A DNA stretch of 46,764 nucleotides, taken from IMG/VR virus record IMGVR_UViG_3300018481_000031, positions 1 through 46,764 of that record; one strand, 5' to 3'. Made by a program: the position numbers and the translations under genes. This document shows, piece by piece, positions 1 through 7,963 of this stretch. This DNA is from a virus. The notes below the pieces were generated by a model. It had not been told where the DNA came from and did not search any database. It worked only from the letters and a program-made list of their open reading frames with translations. The stretch's first letter is position 1; the number at the start of each line of letters is the position of its first letter.

Positions 1-210
1 AACGCACAGGGACGGCCCACGCACAAGCTCCACCAGCGCCTGAGCTTGGACACCGGTCATCCGAAACTGCGCGAGCACCTGACGGGCGTCGTCTACTTGC
101 TCAAGGCCGCCAATACTTGGCGCGGGTTCAAGGACCAGCTCGACCACGTGGTGCCGCGCATCGGTGACACTCTGCTGCTCGACTTTGGCGCGGCCGATCG
201 GATGGACTGA
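1..210 (+). CDS. P63C-domain protein, C-terminal fragment
   Basis: The frame is open from the window edge and ends with TGA at 208-210, leaving 69 residues. The pattern RLSLDTGHPKLREHL, then a block V-x-L-L-K-A-A-x-x-W, then a Pro-rich end resembles the C-terminus of the P63C domain, in which T-x-D-x-G-H-P-x-L-x-x-H-L and a following helix about surviving samples of V-x-x-L-M are typical. P63C proteins are common in prophages and mobile regions, and their function is not established. The start lies outside the window. Recognition is by memory of the family pattern, not by a search. Confidence 0.7.
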   Translation, partial: NAQGRPTHKLHQRLSLDTGHPKLREHLTGVVYLLKAANTWRGFKDQLDHVVPRIGDTLLLDFGAADRMD

Positions 211-211
211 C

Positions 212-502
212 GTGCCGGTCGACGACGTCGATGACTACTTCAAGGAGACGGTCCGGCTGATGCAGCAGTGCACGCTGTTCGAGCAATTGGACGCCATGCT
301 GAAGGAAGCCGAGGAGTTTGAGAATCGAGGCGTCTCCATGCTCGATGCCTGGCGCAACGACGTGGACTGGCAGCGCCTCGGACGCATGACACTGGTGGCG
401 AACTCAATTCTATCGAGGCTCGAAGACTGCATGAGCAACGAGCGCGAGGCGGCTTGGCGTGAGCGGCTGCATAAGCGCCGGAGCATCCGCCGCGTGAAGT
501 AG
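212..502 (+). CDS. hypothetical protein
   Basis: GTG at 212 follows the stop of the P63C gene by one base, which suggests translational coupling, so this start is preferred to an upstream one at 164 that would overlap the P63C gene by 47 bases. It gives 96 residues, acidic in the N-terminal half and strongly basic at the C-terminus (RERLHKRRSIRRVK). It looks mostly helical, with no signal peptide, membrane segment or motif that I recognise. It could belong to the same unit as the P63C gene. Function unknown. Confidence 0.55.
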   Translation: MPVDDVDDYFKETVRLMQQCTLFEQLDAMLKEAEEFENRGVSMLDAWRNDVDWQRLGRMTLVANSILSRLEDCMSNEREAAWRERLHKRRSIRRVK

Positions 503-566
503 CCCGGCGCCGCGGAGATCGAGCTGCGCGAAGCAACCTCCACCGAGCTCACGCCGATACGCGCGC

Positions 567-752
567 ATGCACAGCCAGCACGCCTGGACCGTCCGCCGCC
601 TCGAGCTCGGCCGCCACGCCTTCGAGATGGTCACGCGCCTCGGAACGCGCATCACGCTCGAGTGGTTCGACGGTGGCGGGTTCGTCGCTTCGCACGCCGT
701 GTGGCGCGTCGACGGTCGGGTGGTGCGGGTGGACGAGGCGGGGAGTGCGTAG
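567..752 (+). CDS. small hypothetical protein
   Basis: A 61-residue frame starting with ATG and ending just before the convergent HicA-like gene. The middle reads as alternating hydrophobic and charged residues (TRITLEWFDGGGFVASHAVWRVDGRVVRVDEAG), as expected of a small beta-rich protein. No clear Shine-Dalgarno sequence precedes the start. It has the same orientation as the two genes before it. Real coding is plausible but not certain. Confidence 0.4.
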   Translation: MHSQHAWTVRRLELGRHAFEMVTRLGTRITLEWFDGGGFVASHAVWRVDGRVVRVDEAGSA

Positions 753-757
753 CCGTC

Positions 758-967
758 TCAGTCGCTCAGCTTCGATTCGTCGATGTTGAGGTTGCGACAT
801 AGGCCGCGTACGTAGACCCGAGTGATCTCCGTCTTGAGTCCATTGTGCGCCGGGATTGGGTACATGCGCCCGTCAGGGGCTTTCACCTTCCAGTGCTTGG
901 TGCCGGGCTCGACGACGAAACCATGCCGCTCAAGCAGCCGCTTCAAATCACTCAGCCGTAACGGCAT
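758..967 (-). CDS. hicA: HicA-type toxin (mRNA interferase)
   Basis: The 69-residue protein has the size and pattern of HicA: an N-terminal helix (LSDLKRLLERHGF), then G-T-K-H-W-K around His25, where HicA toxins carry their catalytic histidine, then V-K-A-P-D-G and a C-terminal helix. Its ATG shares one base with the TGA of the upstream gene (TGATG at 965-969), so the two are translationally coupled. HicA toxins cleave mRNA and are held inactive by the HicB partner. The antitoxin-first order fits some hicBA loci. Activity is not shown here. Confidence 0.75.
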   Translation of the reverse strand: MPLRLSDLKRLLERHGFVVEPGTKHWKVKAPDGRMYPIPAHNGLKTEITRVYVRGLCRNLNIDESKLSD

Positions 968-1404
968 CAGCAGGCAATCTGATCAGTCGCAAACGAGGGA
1001 AGACGCGTTGGCTTCGACACGGGCACGACCGGCTCTACGTGACTGAGCGAGATGGCAAACGGGACGGCCAGTATCACTGCCTCGTTCACTTTCAGCGCCG
1101 CGCGGCGCGCCAGGAAAGCATCGAGGTCGTCGATCTTCTGGCCCTCTTCCTGGATACGTCTCAGGTCGTCCCAGAACTCAGCCGGCGCTACTCGTTCCTT
1201 GGGGTTCGCCTTGCGCAAATGATCGTCCATCACGACCATGCTGGTGGCATCGAGAACCATCTCGATGGCCTGCTTGACGGACTCGCCCTGGCTAACGACG
1301 TCGAAGTCCAAGCAATGCGCAGTCCACAGGCCAGGAACGTCCTCTGCGGGGCGGATGATCGCCCAGCACAAGTAAAAGTCCCTGCCTAGGATCTTCTCGG
1401 ACAT
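967..1404 (-). CDS. hicB: HicB-type antitoxin
   Basis: The first half contains P-G-L-W-T-A-H-C-L-D-F-D-V-V-S-Q-G-E-S, followed by a helix with E-M-V-L-D-A. This is the HicB pattern, a degraded RNase H-like fold with substrate-sequence memory in the CLD and GES positions. At 145 residues it has a long C-terminal part with a basic and hydrophobic tail, longer than the simplest HicB. AGAGGAAAG precedes the ATG at good spacing. The role inferred is binding of the downstream HicA-like toxin and probably autoregulation of the pair. Confidence 0.7.
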   Translation of the reverse strand: MSEKILGRDFYLCWAIIRPAEDVPGLWTAHCLDFDVVSQGESVKQAIEMVLDATSMVVMDDHLRKANPKERVAPAEFWDDLRRIQEEGQKIDDLDAFLARRAALKVNEAVILAVPFAISLSHVEPVVPVSKPTRLPSFATDQIAC

Positions 1405-1553
1405 TCTTTCCTCTCTGCGAGACCGGATCCACCGCAGGATCGGGCTTCGCCCAACTCAACATATATATCGGACGTTGCATGTGCAAGATGAAGGCACATC
1501 GTGAACCGCTGTACTTTCAGCCAGTTACGAGCCTATCTGCGCCATAACGTTCA

Positions 1554-1572
1554 GCTTTTGCATTGCAAAAGC
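1554..1572. promoter_or_regulatory. 19-bp palindrome upstream of hicBA
   Basis: GCTTTTGCA and TGCAAAAGC flank a single central base, a perfect inverted repeat with 9-bp arms. It lies about 150 bp upstream of the hicB-like start in a short stretch (1405-1613) without a gene. Such a palindrome suits a dimeric DNA-binding protein and could be an operator for the toxin-antitoxin pair. It is followed by no T-run, so a terminator is less likely. The AT-rich segment around 1461-1472 may hold promoter elements, but I cannot assign them firmly. Confidence 0.4.
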
Positions 1573-1613
1573 ATCATCGTACCCGGCTGACGAAACGCCT
1601 ACCTGCTAGCACG

Positions 1614-1859
1614 TCATGCCACCAACGGCCCCGCCCCGCCCCCGAGCTCCTCAGCGATCGCCGCAATCGACATGAACGGAAACCGGTAGCGCAGCGTCGA
1701 TCGCGGATCCCTCAGCGTGCGCACCCAAGCCTGCCAGAGCTGACTCTCGGGCTCGACGTACCAGTGCCCGCCCAGACCGCCACAGCCAGGCGCGAAGTAG
1801 CGCGCGAACGGGTTGTACGTGCGGGCTTCATTCGGGGCCGGTCCTGCCCATACAATGCG
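1614..1859 (-). pseudogene. start-less reading frame truncated next to HNH gene
   Basis: Read leftward, the frame is open from 1859 to TGA at 1614-1616 and looks like a normal protein: W-A-G-P-A-P-N-E-A-R-T-Y-N-P-F, a Gly/Trp/Tyr-rich middle, then an Ala-rich end. It has no ATG, GTG or TTG near its beginning. An in-frame TAG at 1860-1862 overlaps the ATG of the divergent HNH gene. Either it uses a rare ATT start at 1856 or its 5' end was lost, perhaps when the HNH gene was inserted. Function unknown. Confidence 0.4.
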
Positions 1860-1861
1860 CT

Positions 1862-2560
1862 ATGCGTCCGCCCGCATCGATCGCACCTGGCACCGCATTC
1901 GGCTCCCGCGTTGTGATTCGCGAGTTGCCGCCTGTCCCGCTCGGCCGCAATCGCTTCCGACGCATGTTCCTGTGCGTGTGCAGCGTCTGCGGGTCTGAGA
2001 GCGAGGTCATCATGTACAACCTCAAGTTCCATGGGTGCCTGCCCTGCGCGAACGTCGCGAAGAAGGGCAAGCCCGGTCTTACCAAGACGCATGGCATGTC
2101 GAAGTCGCCCACCTACCGGATCTGGATAGCGTTACGCCGCCGTTGCTACGTCGAGACAGCCAGCGGCTTCGCTCTCTACGGCGGTCGTGGCGTACGCGTA
2201 TGCGCTCGATGGGCGTCGTTCGAGAACTTCCTTTCTGACATGGGTGAACGTCCCAGCGGAGATCACTCGATCGATCGCATCGACAACAACGGCAACTACG
2301 AGCCAGGCAACTGTCGATGGGCAACCGACACAGAACAGGCGCGGAACAAGCGCAACAACGTGCTTCTCACCGCTCACGGTACGACGAAGACGATGGCCGA
2401 GTGGACCGAGCAGTCGTCAGTCACGACTGGCGCGATTACCTACCGCCTCCGCACAGGCTGGTCGCCGGAGGACGCGGTCTCGCTGCCCGCGGGCGCGCGC
2501 GGAGATGGCAAGCTCAAGCGCGGCTCGACGTTATCGCGTTGGCGAAAGCGAGCCGGTTAG
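1862..2560 (+). CDS. HNH endonuclease with zinc ribbon
   Basis: The 232-residue protein has two Cys pairs near residues 40/43 and 59/62 that probably bind zinc. A phage-type HNH core follows at about 105-165: Y-G-G-R-G-V-x-V-C-x-R-W, then H-S-I-D-R-I-D-N-N-G-N-Y-E-P-G-N-C-R-W-A. In this family the His and Asp/Asn residues coordinate the metal that cuts DNA. The C-terminal part (T-M-A-E-W-T-E and later) resembles the small DNA-reading helices of homing-type endonucleases. It is a lone plus-strand gene between leftward genes, as expected of a mobile endonuclease. Confidence 0.85.
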   Translation: MRPPASIAPGTAFGSRVVIRELPPVPLGRNRFRRMFLCVCSVCGSESEVIMYNLKFHGCLPCANVAKKGKPGLTKTHGMSKSPTYRIWIALRRRCYVETASGFALYGGRGVRVCARWASFENFLSDMGERPSGDHSIDRIDNNGNYEPGNCRWATDTEQARNKRNNVLLTAHGTTKTMAEWTEQSSVTTGAITYRLRTGWSPEDAVSLPAGARGDGKLKRGSTLSRWRKRAG

Positions 2561-2561
2561 C

Positions 2562-3035
2562 TCATGCCGCGTGAGGCCGCGTGTTTTTCGGCTCCGCTGG
2601 CCATCGGTACCCAAGAACGCGAGTCGCTGGATACGCTGCGATGCTCACGCTGTTGCCTTGATTTCCACCGAGCAACAGAACGCGACCATGCGATGCGGCT
2701 GTCCAGAATGCCACGTGTCCTTGCGTTCGGTCTGGGCCGCGCTGGAGCACCGCTACGGCACCCGCTCGCGGCGTTAGCAACGGCTCGCCCCAACTAAGCC
2801 AGCTACGGGCGTTCGCTCGAGCAGGAGACGCAATGCCAGCCTGCTCCATGCACCAGCAAGCAAACGCCGAGCACCATGGCGTCTCGTCGCCAGCAGCCGG
2901 CACCAGCCGGGTCGCGGTGAAGTAAAGCAGCACTCGCGCGTTGGCGGCTGGGCCTGGCAACTCGCGCTGGCCCAGTTCGGCGCGCGCGATACGCAGCCAT
3001 GGCGGATCGTCGGCGTGCTTGCCTGTGGGGATCAC
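2562..3035 (-). CDS. endolysin, TIGR02594/CHAP-like
   Basis: The 157-residue protein begins P-P-W-L-R-I-A-R-A-E-L-G, as in the TIGR02594 group of phage hydrolases. T-P-W-C-S-A-F has a likely nucleophile at Cys55, Q-G-H-V-A-F has His107, and G-G-N-Q has Asn125, matching the papain-like triad order of NlpC/P60 and CHAP enzymes that cut peptidoglycan peptides. GTG at 3035 overlaps the upstream stop by four bases, which fixes the start well inside a longer open frame. It is the last gene of the leftward late unit and converges on the HNH gene. Confidence 0.8.
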   Translation of the reverse strand: MIPTGKHADDPPWLRIARAELGQRELPGPAANARVLLYFTATRLVPAAGDETPWCSAFACWCMEQAGIASPARANARSWLSWGEPLLTPRAGAVAVLQRGPDRTQGHVAFWTAASHGRVLLLGGNQGNSVSIAAYPATRVLGYRWPAEPKNTRPHAA

Positions 3036-3250
3036 GGTCGCGGGTCCTTCTCGCGCGCTCGGACCGCATCGAGTCGGCTGTCGATCTCTGCTTCGGCCGC
3101 ACGCAGACGCGCGCCGTGATCGCGGATGGTGGCGAGCTCCGCGCGAGCGGCGTCGGCACTGCCTCGGTGGCGTCGGTACAGATCGCGCGCGAGGTCCGTC
3201 AGCTCGGGCAGCATGATCGCGAAGAACCTTGCCCAGACGAGCGCGCTCAC
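3032..3250 (-). CDS. small lysis-block coiled-coil protein
   Basis: A 72-residue protein with a GTG start overlapping the stop of the lipoprotein gene by four bases (GTGA). A short hydrophobic N-terminus (LVWARFFAIML) is followed by a charged, probably helical region rich in Arg, Ala and Glu. It sits between lipoprotein and endolysin, so a role in lysis is likely by context only. It could be a small spanin-like or accessory protein. No family recognised. Confidence 0.6.
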   Translation of the reverse strand: MSALVWARFFAIMLPELTDLARDLYRRHRGSADAARAELATIRDHGARLRAAEAEIDSRLDAVRAREKDPRP

Positions 3251-3639
3251 GTGGCACCTCGAGGTAGCTCGCGCCAGTCAGCCTGGATCTGCTCGAGCAG
3301 TCGCTCTGCCTGGTCGAGCTCGCCCGCCTCCACGAAGCGACGCGCCTCATCGTGGTGCAGACGAATGGTCTCAAAGCCTGCGCGGACCCAATCACAGCGA
3401 GCACGCACTCGCGCGATCACAGCGCCCGCCTGTTCAGCCGAGCTGATTCCAACTTCGGCCTGCGCGACGGCGACTTCTTGCGACGCAATGCAACCGTCCA
3501 TCGCGACCGAGTAGGCCGGGTCCACCACGCCAGCCAGGACATCCAGTGTCGTGCGGACGTGTGTGCTTGCAGATCCGAGCGAGCACGCGGTGAGGAGTGA
3601 GATGCCTGCCGCTGTCGTCACCACGCGAAGCCACAGCAT
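3247..3639 (-). CDS. lipoprotein, possible outer-membrane lysis protein
   Basis: The N-terminus (LWLRVVTTAAGISLLTAC) is a lipoprotein signal: basic residue, hydrophobic stretch, and L-T-A-C as lipobox, so the mature protein should begin with a lipidated Cys. The rest, about 110 residues, is helical and charged. ATG at 3639 is chosen because AGGAGG lies at proper spacing and the stop of the upstream gene overlaps it as TGATG. Next to the membrane coiled-coil gene and endolysin, it could be the outer-membrane member of a spanin pair, but it is larger than Rz1 and this is inference. Confidence 0.65.
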   Translation of the reverse strand: MLWLRVVTTAAGISLLTACSLGSASTHVRTTLDVLAGVVDPAYSVAMDGCIASQEVAVAQAEVGISSAEQAGAVIARVRARCDWVRAGFETIRLHHDEARRFVEAGELDQAERLLEQIQADWRELPRGAT

Positions 3640-4097
3640 CACGTCCTCCTCGCACTGGGCGTATCGGGTCTCGTCTTGACCTCGAAGTCGGGCACACCAG
3701 ACGGCTTCGGCAGCGGATCAAAGCCACTCAACTCAGGGTCCGTGAGCGAAGCGCGTGGCTTAGTCTCGGTGATGCGCACGGGCTCGTAGTGACCGCTGAT
3801 GCTCGTGCCTGACTCGGGCGTCGCGATTGCTGCCGGGCGCAGCGAGCCCTTGATCTCGGCGAGCTGCAGCTTCGCATCGCGCGCCTCGGCTTTGGCGGTG
3901 GTCGCTGAGGCGTTGGCCTGCGCGATGCCCGCGTCTGCCTTCGCCTCGACCTTGCCCACTGCTGTGTTGATCGCGGTACGCGCGCGCCACCAGCCCAGCC
4001 CGGCAAGTAGCGCCAGGCCGAGAATCTCGCTGAACACGGGGCCGAGCGTGAGCTCAAGTGCTTCAGCGAAACGGGTGAGCGCGCCGAGCAGCGTCAC
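3639..4097 (-). CDS. membrane-anchored coiled-coil protein, Rz-like topology
   Basis: A 152-residue protein with one hydrophobic segment at about residues 18-37 (LGPVFSEILGLALLAGLGWW). A long Ala/Lys/Glu coiled coil follows at about 45-85 (VEAKADAGIAQANASATTAKAEA), then a Pro-rich tail. This topology is like inner-membrane spanins, although a holin role cannot be excluded because no other holin is obvious. It overlaps its upstream and downstream neighbours by a few bases. Confidence 0.6.
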   Translation of the reverse strand: MTLLGALTRFAEALELTLGPVFSEILGLALLAGLGWWRARTAINTAVGKVEAKADAGIAQANASATTAKAEARDAKLQLAEIKGSLRPAAIATPESGTSISGHYEPVRITETKPRASLTDPELSGFDPLPKPSGVPDFEVKTRPDTPSARRT

Positions 4098-4249
4098 GGC
4101 TCGTCCTTGTCGAGCACGCCGAGATCGTGCAGCACCTTGTGCAGACGCTTCGACGTCTCCGCGGGCTGACGCCTGACGAACTCTTGCAGCGCCTTTTTGT
4201 CGACGCGCTTAGCGGCTTCGGTGAGCTTGGCGGCTTTGTCGTTCGGCAT
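4094..4249 (-). CDS. 51-residue hypothetical protein in lysis block
   Basis: This short frame starts at ATG 4249, which shares one base with the TGA of the upstream gene (TGATG), and ends in an ATGA overlap with the next gene. The product is highly charged and helical (MPNDKAAKLTEAAKRVDKK, then FVRRQPAETSKRL), without a membrane segment. The perfect fit between two coupled neighbours is the main evidence that it is translated. Function unknown. Confidence 0.65.
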   Translation of the reverse strand: MPNDKAAKLTEAAKRVDKKALQEFVRRQPAETSKRLHKVLHDLGVLDKDEP

Positions 4250-4584
4250 CACGGCACCTCGTCTTCTACATCAGGCTCTTCCTCGTCGACGATCGGCATC
4301 TGCTCGCCGTTCGGGCCTGCTCGGCCGGTGATATCCGAGACAAGAAAGAGCATAGGCCCCCCATTGTTGTAATCCACAAGTCCCCACGGCTCGTACCCGC
4401 CATTGAAGCAGCCCTCGGCGTCGGGTGACGGCCCGTAGACTACGAGCGGCAAGAACCAGCTGAGCAGCACGTGATCGCCCGCGGCGAGGTTTGTTCCGGG
4501 CGCGGCTGGATCGCCCAACTGCACGCCATTGGCCGCGCGCCACGCCTCGATTGGCTCTTCGTTTATATCGGTTAGACGTTCCAT
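4249..4584 (-). CDS. hypothetical acidic protein downstream of tail fibre
   Basis: ATG at 4584 follows the stop of the large fibre gene by one base (TGAGATG), giving 111 residues. The protein has an aromatic, Gly-rich centre and ends in a very acidic tail (IVDEEEPDVEDEVP). Its place after the distal fibre gene suggests a fibre-associated or chaperone role, but nothing in the sequence proves it. No family recognised. Confidence 0.6.
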   Translation of the reverse strand: MERLTDINEEPIEAWRAANGVQLGDPAAPGTNLAAGDHVLLSWFLPLVVYGPSPDAEGCFNGGYEPWGLVDYNNGGPMLFLVSDITGRAGPNGEQMPIVDEEEPDVEDEVP

Positions 4585-4585
4585 C

Positions 4586-7540
4586 TCAGAACCCCCATTG
4601 CCGCGCGTGAATCGGCGCGACTGTTGGATTGCCAACCGTGGTGAGATCCGCGCCGCTGATACGATCGATCAGCGTGGCCGGCATCGCGCCACCATTTTCA
4701 CGGATGCTGCGCGTGAGTGAGTAGAGTGACGTGCTCATGCCCGGAATAGCTGCGACGTCCTCGGCCGCCATTCCGGCGTCGTAGTTGGCCGCGATCTGCG
4801 CGAACGCCGGTATGCCAAGCCCGTGCTGATAGCCGATGATTTGCACGCCCTCGCTCGCGTCGCTAGCAGTGACGTCGCCGAGATAAAATGGGTGACCGCC
4901 CACGGCCGGCTTGTAGCCGACGAGGTTGCCTCCCGCCTGGTCTAGCCGCTTGTTATAGAGCTTGGCCTTACCGCTCACTACGTCGGCGACACCGTAGATC
5001 GAGAGAACTTTGCCGACATCCCCCGGCGCAATCACGATGCTCGGCGCGTTGGTGGCGGCACCGGCTGCATTCGTAAACATCGCCTGAAGCGTGCTGTTGG
5101 TGGTGTATGAATAGAGCGAGAAGCCAGACCCACCCGGACTGCAGCCAAGCAACACACGCGCGCGCGAGGGCACGTTCTGCGAGACGATGCGTAGGACGAG
5201 GTTCCACCACCATCCCGCGGCGTCTCCGGCAAAACCGGGCGAGCACGTGAAGCGGGCGTTATACGCGAGACCATCTGCTGCGTACATGATCGGCGTCGAC
5301 TCGTAGCCCCACAGTCGCTCGACACGCTGCGCAACCTGCAATGGCGAGCCGATACGCACGAGGTCGTCGCCGCCGCTAATGCGCTCGACGGAGCGGAAGG
5401 GCAGCGCGCCGTTCGCAGCGGCAATGTCGTCTTCGAATCGCCAGCGCTTAGTCGTGAGCGCGCCACCAAGCGACGGCGGCGATACTGTCAAACTTGCATT
5501 GAGCGTCGCCACGTTGCCGGCAGCGAGTGACGCGTGGCCACCTTGCAGCGTTTCAACGTAGCCGCTCGAGAAGCCTTGCGCGCCATAAAACTGTCCGACC
5601 TGACTCACGATGGTGGCCGCTGGTACCGCGTATGCTCCGCTGACGATCGGCACGTCGGGTCCGATCTGCACACCGTTGATGAACAACTGCAGCGCCCCAG
5701 CCGCCGTATAGTTGGCGGTGATACGAAGCCGCTTATTCAGGTCTGCACCCGTGAGCGTATAGGGTGATGACAGCGTAAGCGATGATCCGTTGCCTATGAA
5801 GAATCGCAACACCGCTGAGGCGGCCTGCACGAGCCAACCAGTCTTCGCGAGCGAGTCAGTGCAATGCGCGATGAGCTCTGTCGTCGTCGGCACCTTCGTC
5901 AGCCACACGTCGAGTTCGACGTTGAGCCCGCTGACTGCTCCGCGAATCCCGCTGCCAGGCGCCGTCGCCCAGCCGTCCGCCGCGCTGTACGGCCCCACCG
6001 CGCGGATGCTGTTCGCGTCGGTCTGCACGGCGACACCGACGCGTGTCAGGTGAGCGGTGCCGATGCGATCGAGCTCCTGTGCGGGGACGCCGTTCTGCGG
6101 GCCGCCGTTGGCGTCAATGTCGGTCGTGAAGTCGTACGTCAGCGCGAGTGTCTTGCCCGCAATCGGCTTCATACGGCCAGTCTTGTCAACGATGTCATCA
6201 GCCCACGCTTGCAGCTCTGCAAGCGTAGAGGAGCCATTTCCACTGCCAAGTCCGAAGCTCGAAACGTTGCGCAACGGAAAGCTGCCGCCAGCCCGTGCCA
6301 GCGCCGTCATTCGTACCGTGATCGACGGCGGCTGATACCCAACGATCGATTGATCTGCGCCGATCTGCACCAGCGCTGCACCAGGTCGCTTCAGAAACAG
6401 CCGAATAAACCCACCAGAGACTTGGCCGATGATCATGACAGGCGTGCCGGTATCAGCAGCTACGGGAGCCCAGAATGCAGAGTTTTTCTGCACCCCATCA
6501 CCGCCGTGGACCGAGAGCCCGATGTTCGTTAGGTTGGCGCCGTTGGCGACAAGTAGCCATCCCTTGCCGGTCTCCCAACACTCAGCCAACACTCCCGCCG
6601 TTGCATTGAGCAGCGCGTCGATCCGACCGTACCAACCGACCACGAACTCGACCGCGCCACGAATACCGACACCGGGTTCTGTCTGCAAGTAGTTGCCGGT
6701 CTCTGCGCCCTGCACGCCGTACGACTTGCGCCCGTCCACACTCGGATCGATCACCACCACAGTCGGCGACCCAACACGCGCCATCGCGTCACCCGGCGCG
6801 CCAGTCACCGTGTCAGCGAGCGATGCCGGCGCAATCTGATCGCTTACGACCTGAGTCCCCGCGAGAGTATCTCGCAGGCTCCAGCGATGCGTGACCGTCG
6901 CGCCCGCCATCGTGAGCGGCAAGTCTCCGAGAACGCGTACCGCGTCCGCAAACGCCTTGAACTCAGCGTCTGACGGGACGCCACGGAATGCCGAGCTCGC
7001 GAGAATCCAGCAGCCGTTGGCACCGAAAGCGCCCGCTAGAGATCCGATGCTGTGAGGCAGTGTCCCCGGCGAGTACCCGGCGCATGCACTACCGTTCGCG
7101 ACTTCATCGAGACGGCCGACGCGAAGCCGCAGCGCTCCCGCGCCGTCCAGGTAGCCCACCACTAGCATCACTCTGCCGACGTCACTTGGCGTCAGCCGAT
7201 ACTCAGGAGATCCGACGAACGTCCCTGCGCCGTTCACAAAAGCAGCGTTGACCCCACCGGCCGCGGAGATGGCTAGTTGGTGCCCGTTATACGGGAAGGC
7301 TGTTTTCGAGTTGCCCGCTAGCATTTGCGCAGCCGCAAACGTCGACGCGCGCGGCACAAACAGCGAGCACAAACCAAACCCCGTCGCTACACCCGCCTCG
7401 CCGCCCCCCGCTTGCGTCGCGTAGTAGTTCGCCGCCGAGAAGTTGCGCAGGCCGAGGAGAACAGGAGCTCTCGAGCGCGCTAGGCTACGACCCAATGACT
7501 TGCCTAGCGACTTGGCAAGAGACTTCGCAAGAGAGGGCAT
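4586..7540 (-). CDS. large tail fibre with LamG-like modules
   Basis: From ATG 7540 the product is 984 residues. The N-terminus carries a K-S-L repeat (AKSLAKSLGKSLGRSLARS). The rest is beta-rich, with several regions resembling concanavalin/LamG sandwiches, such as L-T-P-S-D-V-G-R-V-M-L-V-V-G-Y-L-D-G-A-G-A-L and L-R-I-T-A-N-Y-T-A-A-G-A-L-Q-L-F-I-N-G. A linker unit ending D-R-I-S-G-A-D-L-T-T-V-G-N-P-T occurs in four diverged copies near residues 200-290, 460-545, 690-750 and 940-984. It is probably a receptor- or polysaccharide-binding fibre at the tail tip. Exact domain edges are approximate. Confidence 0.65.
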   Translation of the reverse strand: MPSLAKSLAKSLGKSLGRSLARSRAPVLLGLRNFSAANYYATQAGGGEAGVATGFGLCSLFVPRASTFAAAQMLAGNSKTAFPYNGHQLAISAAGGVNAAFVNGAGTFVGSPEYRLTPSDVGRVMLVVGYLDGAGALRLRVGRLDEVANGSACAGYSPGTLPHSIGSLAGAFGANGCWILASSAFRGVPSDAEFKAFADAVRVLGDLPLTMAGATVTHRWSLRDTLAGTQVVSDQIAPASLADTVTGAPGDAMARVGSPTVVVIDPSVDGRKSYGVQGAETGNYLQTEPGVGIRGAVEFVVGWYGRIDALLNATAGVLAECWETGKGWLLVANGANLTNIGLSVHGGDGVQKNSAFWAPVAADTGTPVMIIGQVSGGFIRLFLKRPGAALVQIGADQSIVGYQPPSITVRMTALARAGGSFPLRNVSSFGLGSGNGSSTLAELQAWADDIVDKTGRMKPIAGKTLALTYDFTTDIDANGGPQNGVPAQELDRIGTAHLTRVGVAVQTDANSIRAVGPYSAADGWATAPGSGIRGAVSGLNVELDVWLTKVPTTTELIAHCTDSLAKTGWLVQAASAVLRFFIGNGSSLTLSSPYTLTGADLNKRLRITANYTAAGALQLFINGVQIGPDVPIVSGAYAVPAATIVSQVGQFYGAQGFSSGYVETLQGGHASLAAGNVATLNASLTVSPPSLGGALTTKRWRFEDDIAAANGALPFRSVERISGGDDLVRIGSPLQVAQRVERLWGYESTPIMYAADGLAYNARFTCSPGFAGDAAGWWWNLVLRIVSQNVPSRARVLLGCSPGGSGFSLYSYTTNSTLQAMFTNAAGAATNAPSIVIAPGDVGKVLSIYGVADVVSGKAKLYNKRLDQAGGNLVGYKPAVGGHPFYLGDVTASDASEGVQIIGYQHGLGIPAFAQIAANYDAGMAAEDVAAIPGMSTSLYSLTRSIRENGGAMPATLIDRISGADLTTVGNPTVAPIHARQWGF

Positions 7541-7544
7541 GTCT

Positions 7545-7949
7545 TCATGCCCTCGGCACGTAGAGGGTCGCACGAGATGCGGCACCGCCGCTCGTGCGTA
7601 CGTAGATGAGTCGACCGAAGCCAGCTGGCACGTCGACGAAGGACGCCATCGCGCTGAGCAACGCGTTGTTGCCTGTGGGTGCTAGGCCAGCGAGTGAGAA
7701 GTCACCTGTTTCTGCAAGCGGGAAACGCGCGAAGTTAGCAGTCACGTCCACGGACGAAAGCCACAACTGCCAAGTGCCAGCCGGTGCATCGGACGGCGGA
7801 GTCGCGACAGCACCTCCATCGATCAGCGCTTGCACCCAAAGCTTGCCGTCAGCGGGAATCTCGAACGACGCGGCCGCCGCGACGCTTTGATTCGGTCCAC
7901 CGGCACCGAGCAGAAACGGACCGATGGTCTTACTGTTGCGAACAGACAT
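7545..7949 (-). CDS. tail fibre-associated hypothetical protein
   Basis: A 134-residue protein starting at ATG 7949, preceded by GGGGTG. It begins SVRNSKTIGPFLLGAG, then has alternating beta-type stretches (GKLWVQALIDGG, GTWQLWLSSVDV, GRLIYVRTSGG), and ends with R-A-T-L-Y-V-P-R-A. Its size and all-beta character suit a small structural or adhesion domain. It sits between the gp48-like protein and the large fibre, and its stop is four bases upstream of the fibre start, so it probably works with the fibre. No family recognised. Confidence 0.6.
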   Translation of the reverse strand: MSVRNSKTIGPFLLGAGGPNQSVAAAASFEIPADGKLWVQALIDGGAVATPPSDAPAGTWQLWLSSVDVTANFARFPLAETGDFSLAGLAPTGNNALLSAMASFVDVPAGFGRLIYVRTSGGAASRATLYVPRA

Positions 7950-7963
7950 TGCGTCACACCCCT

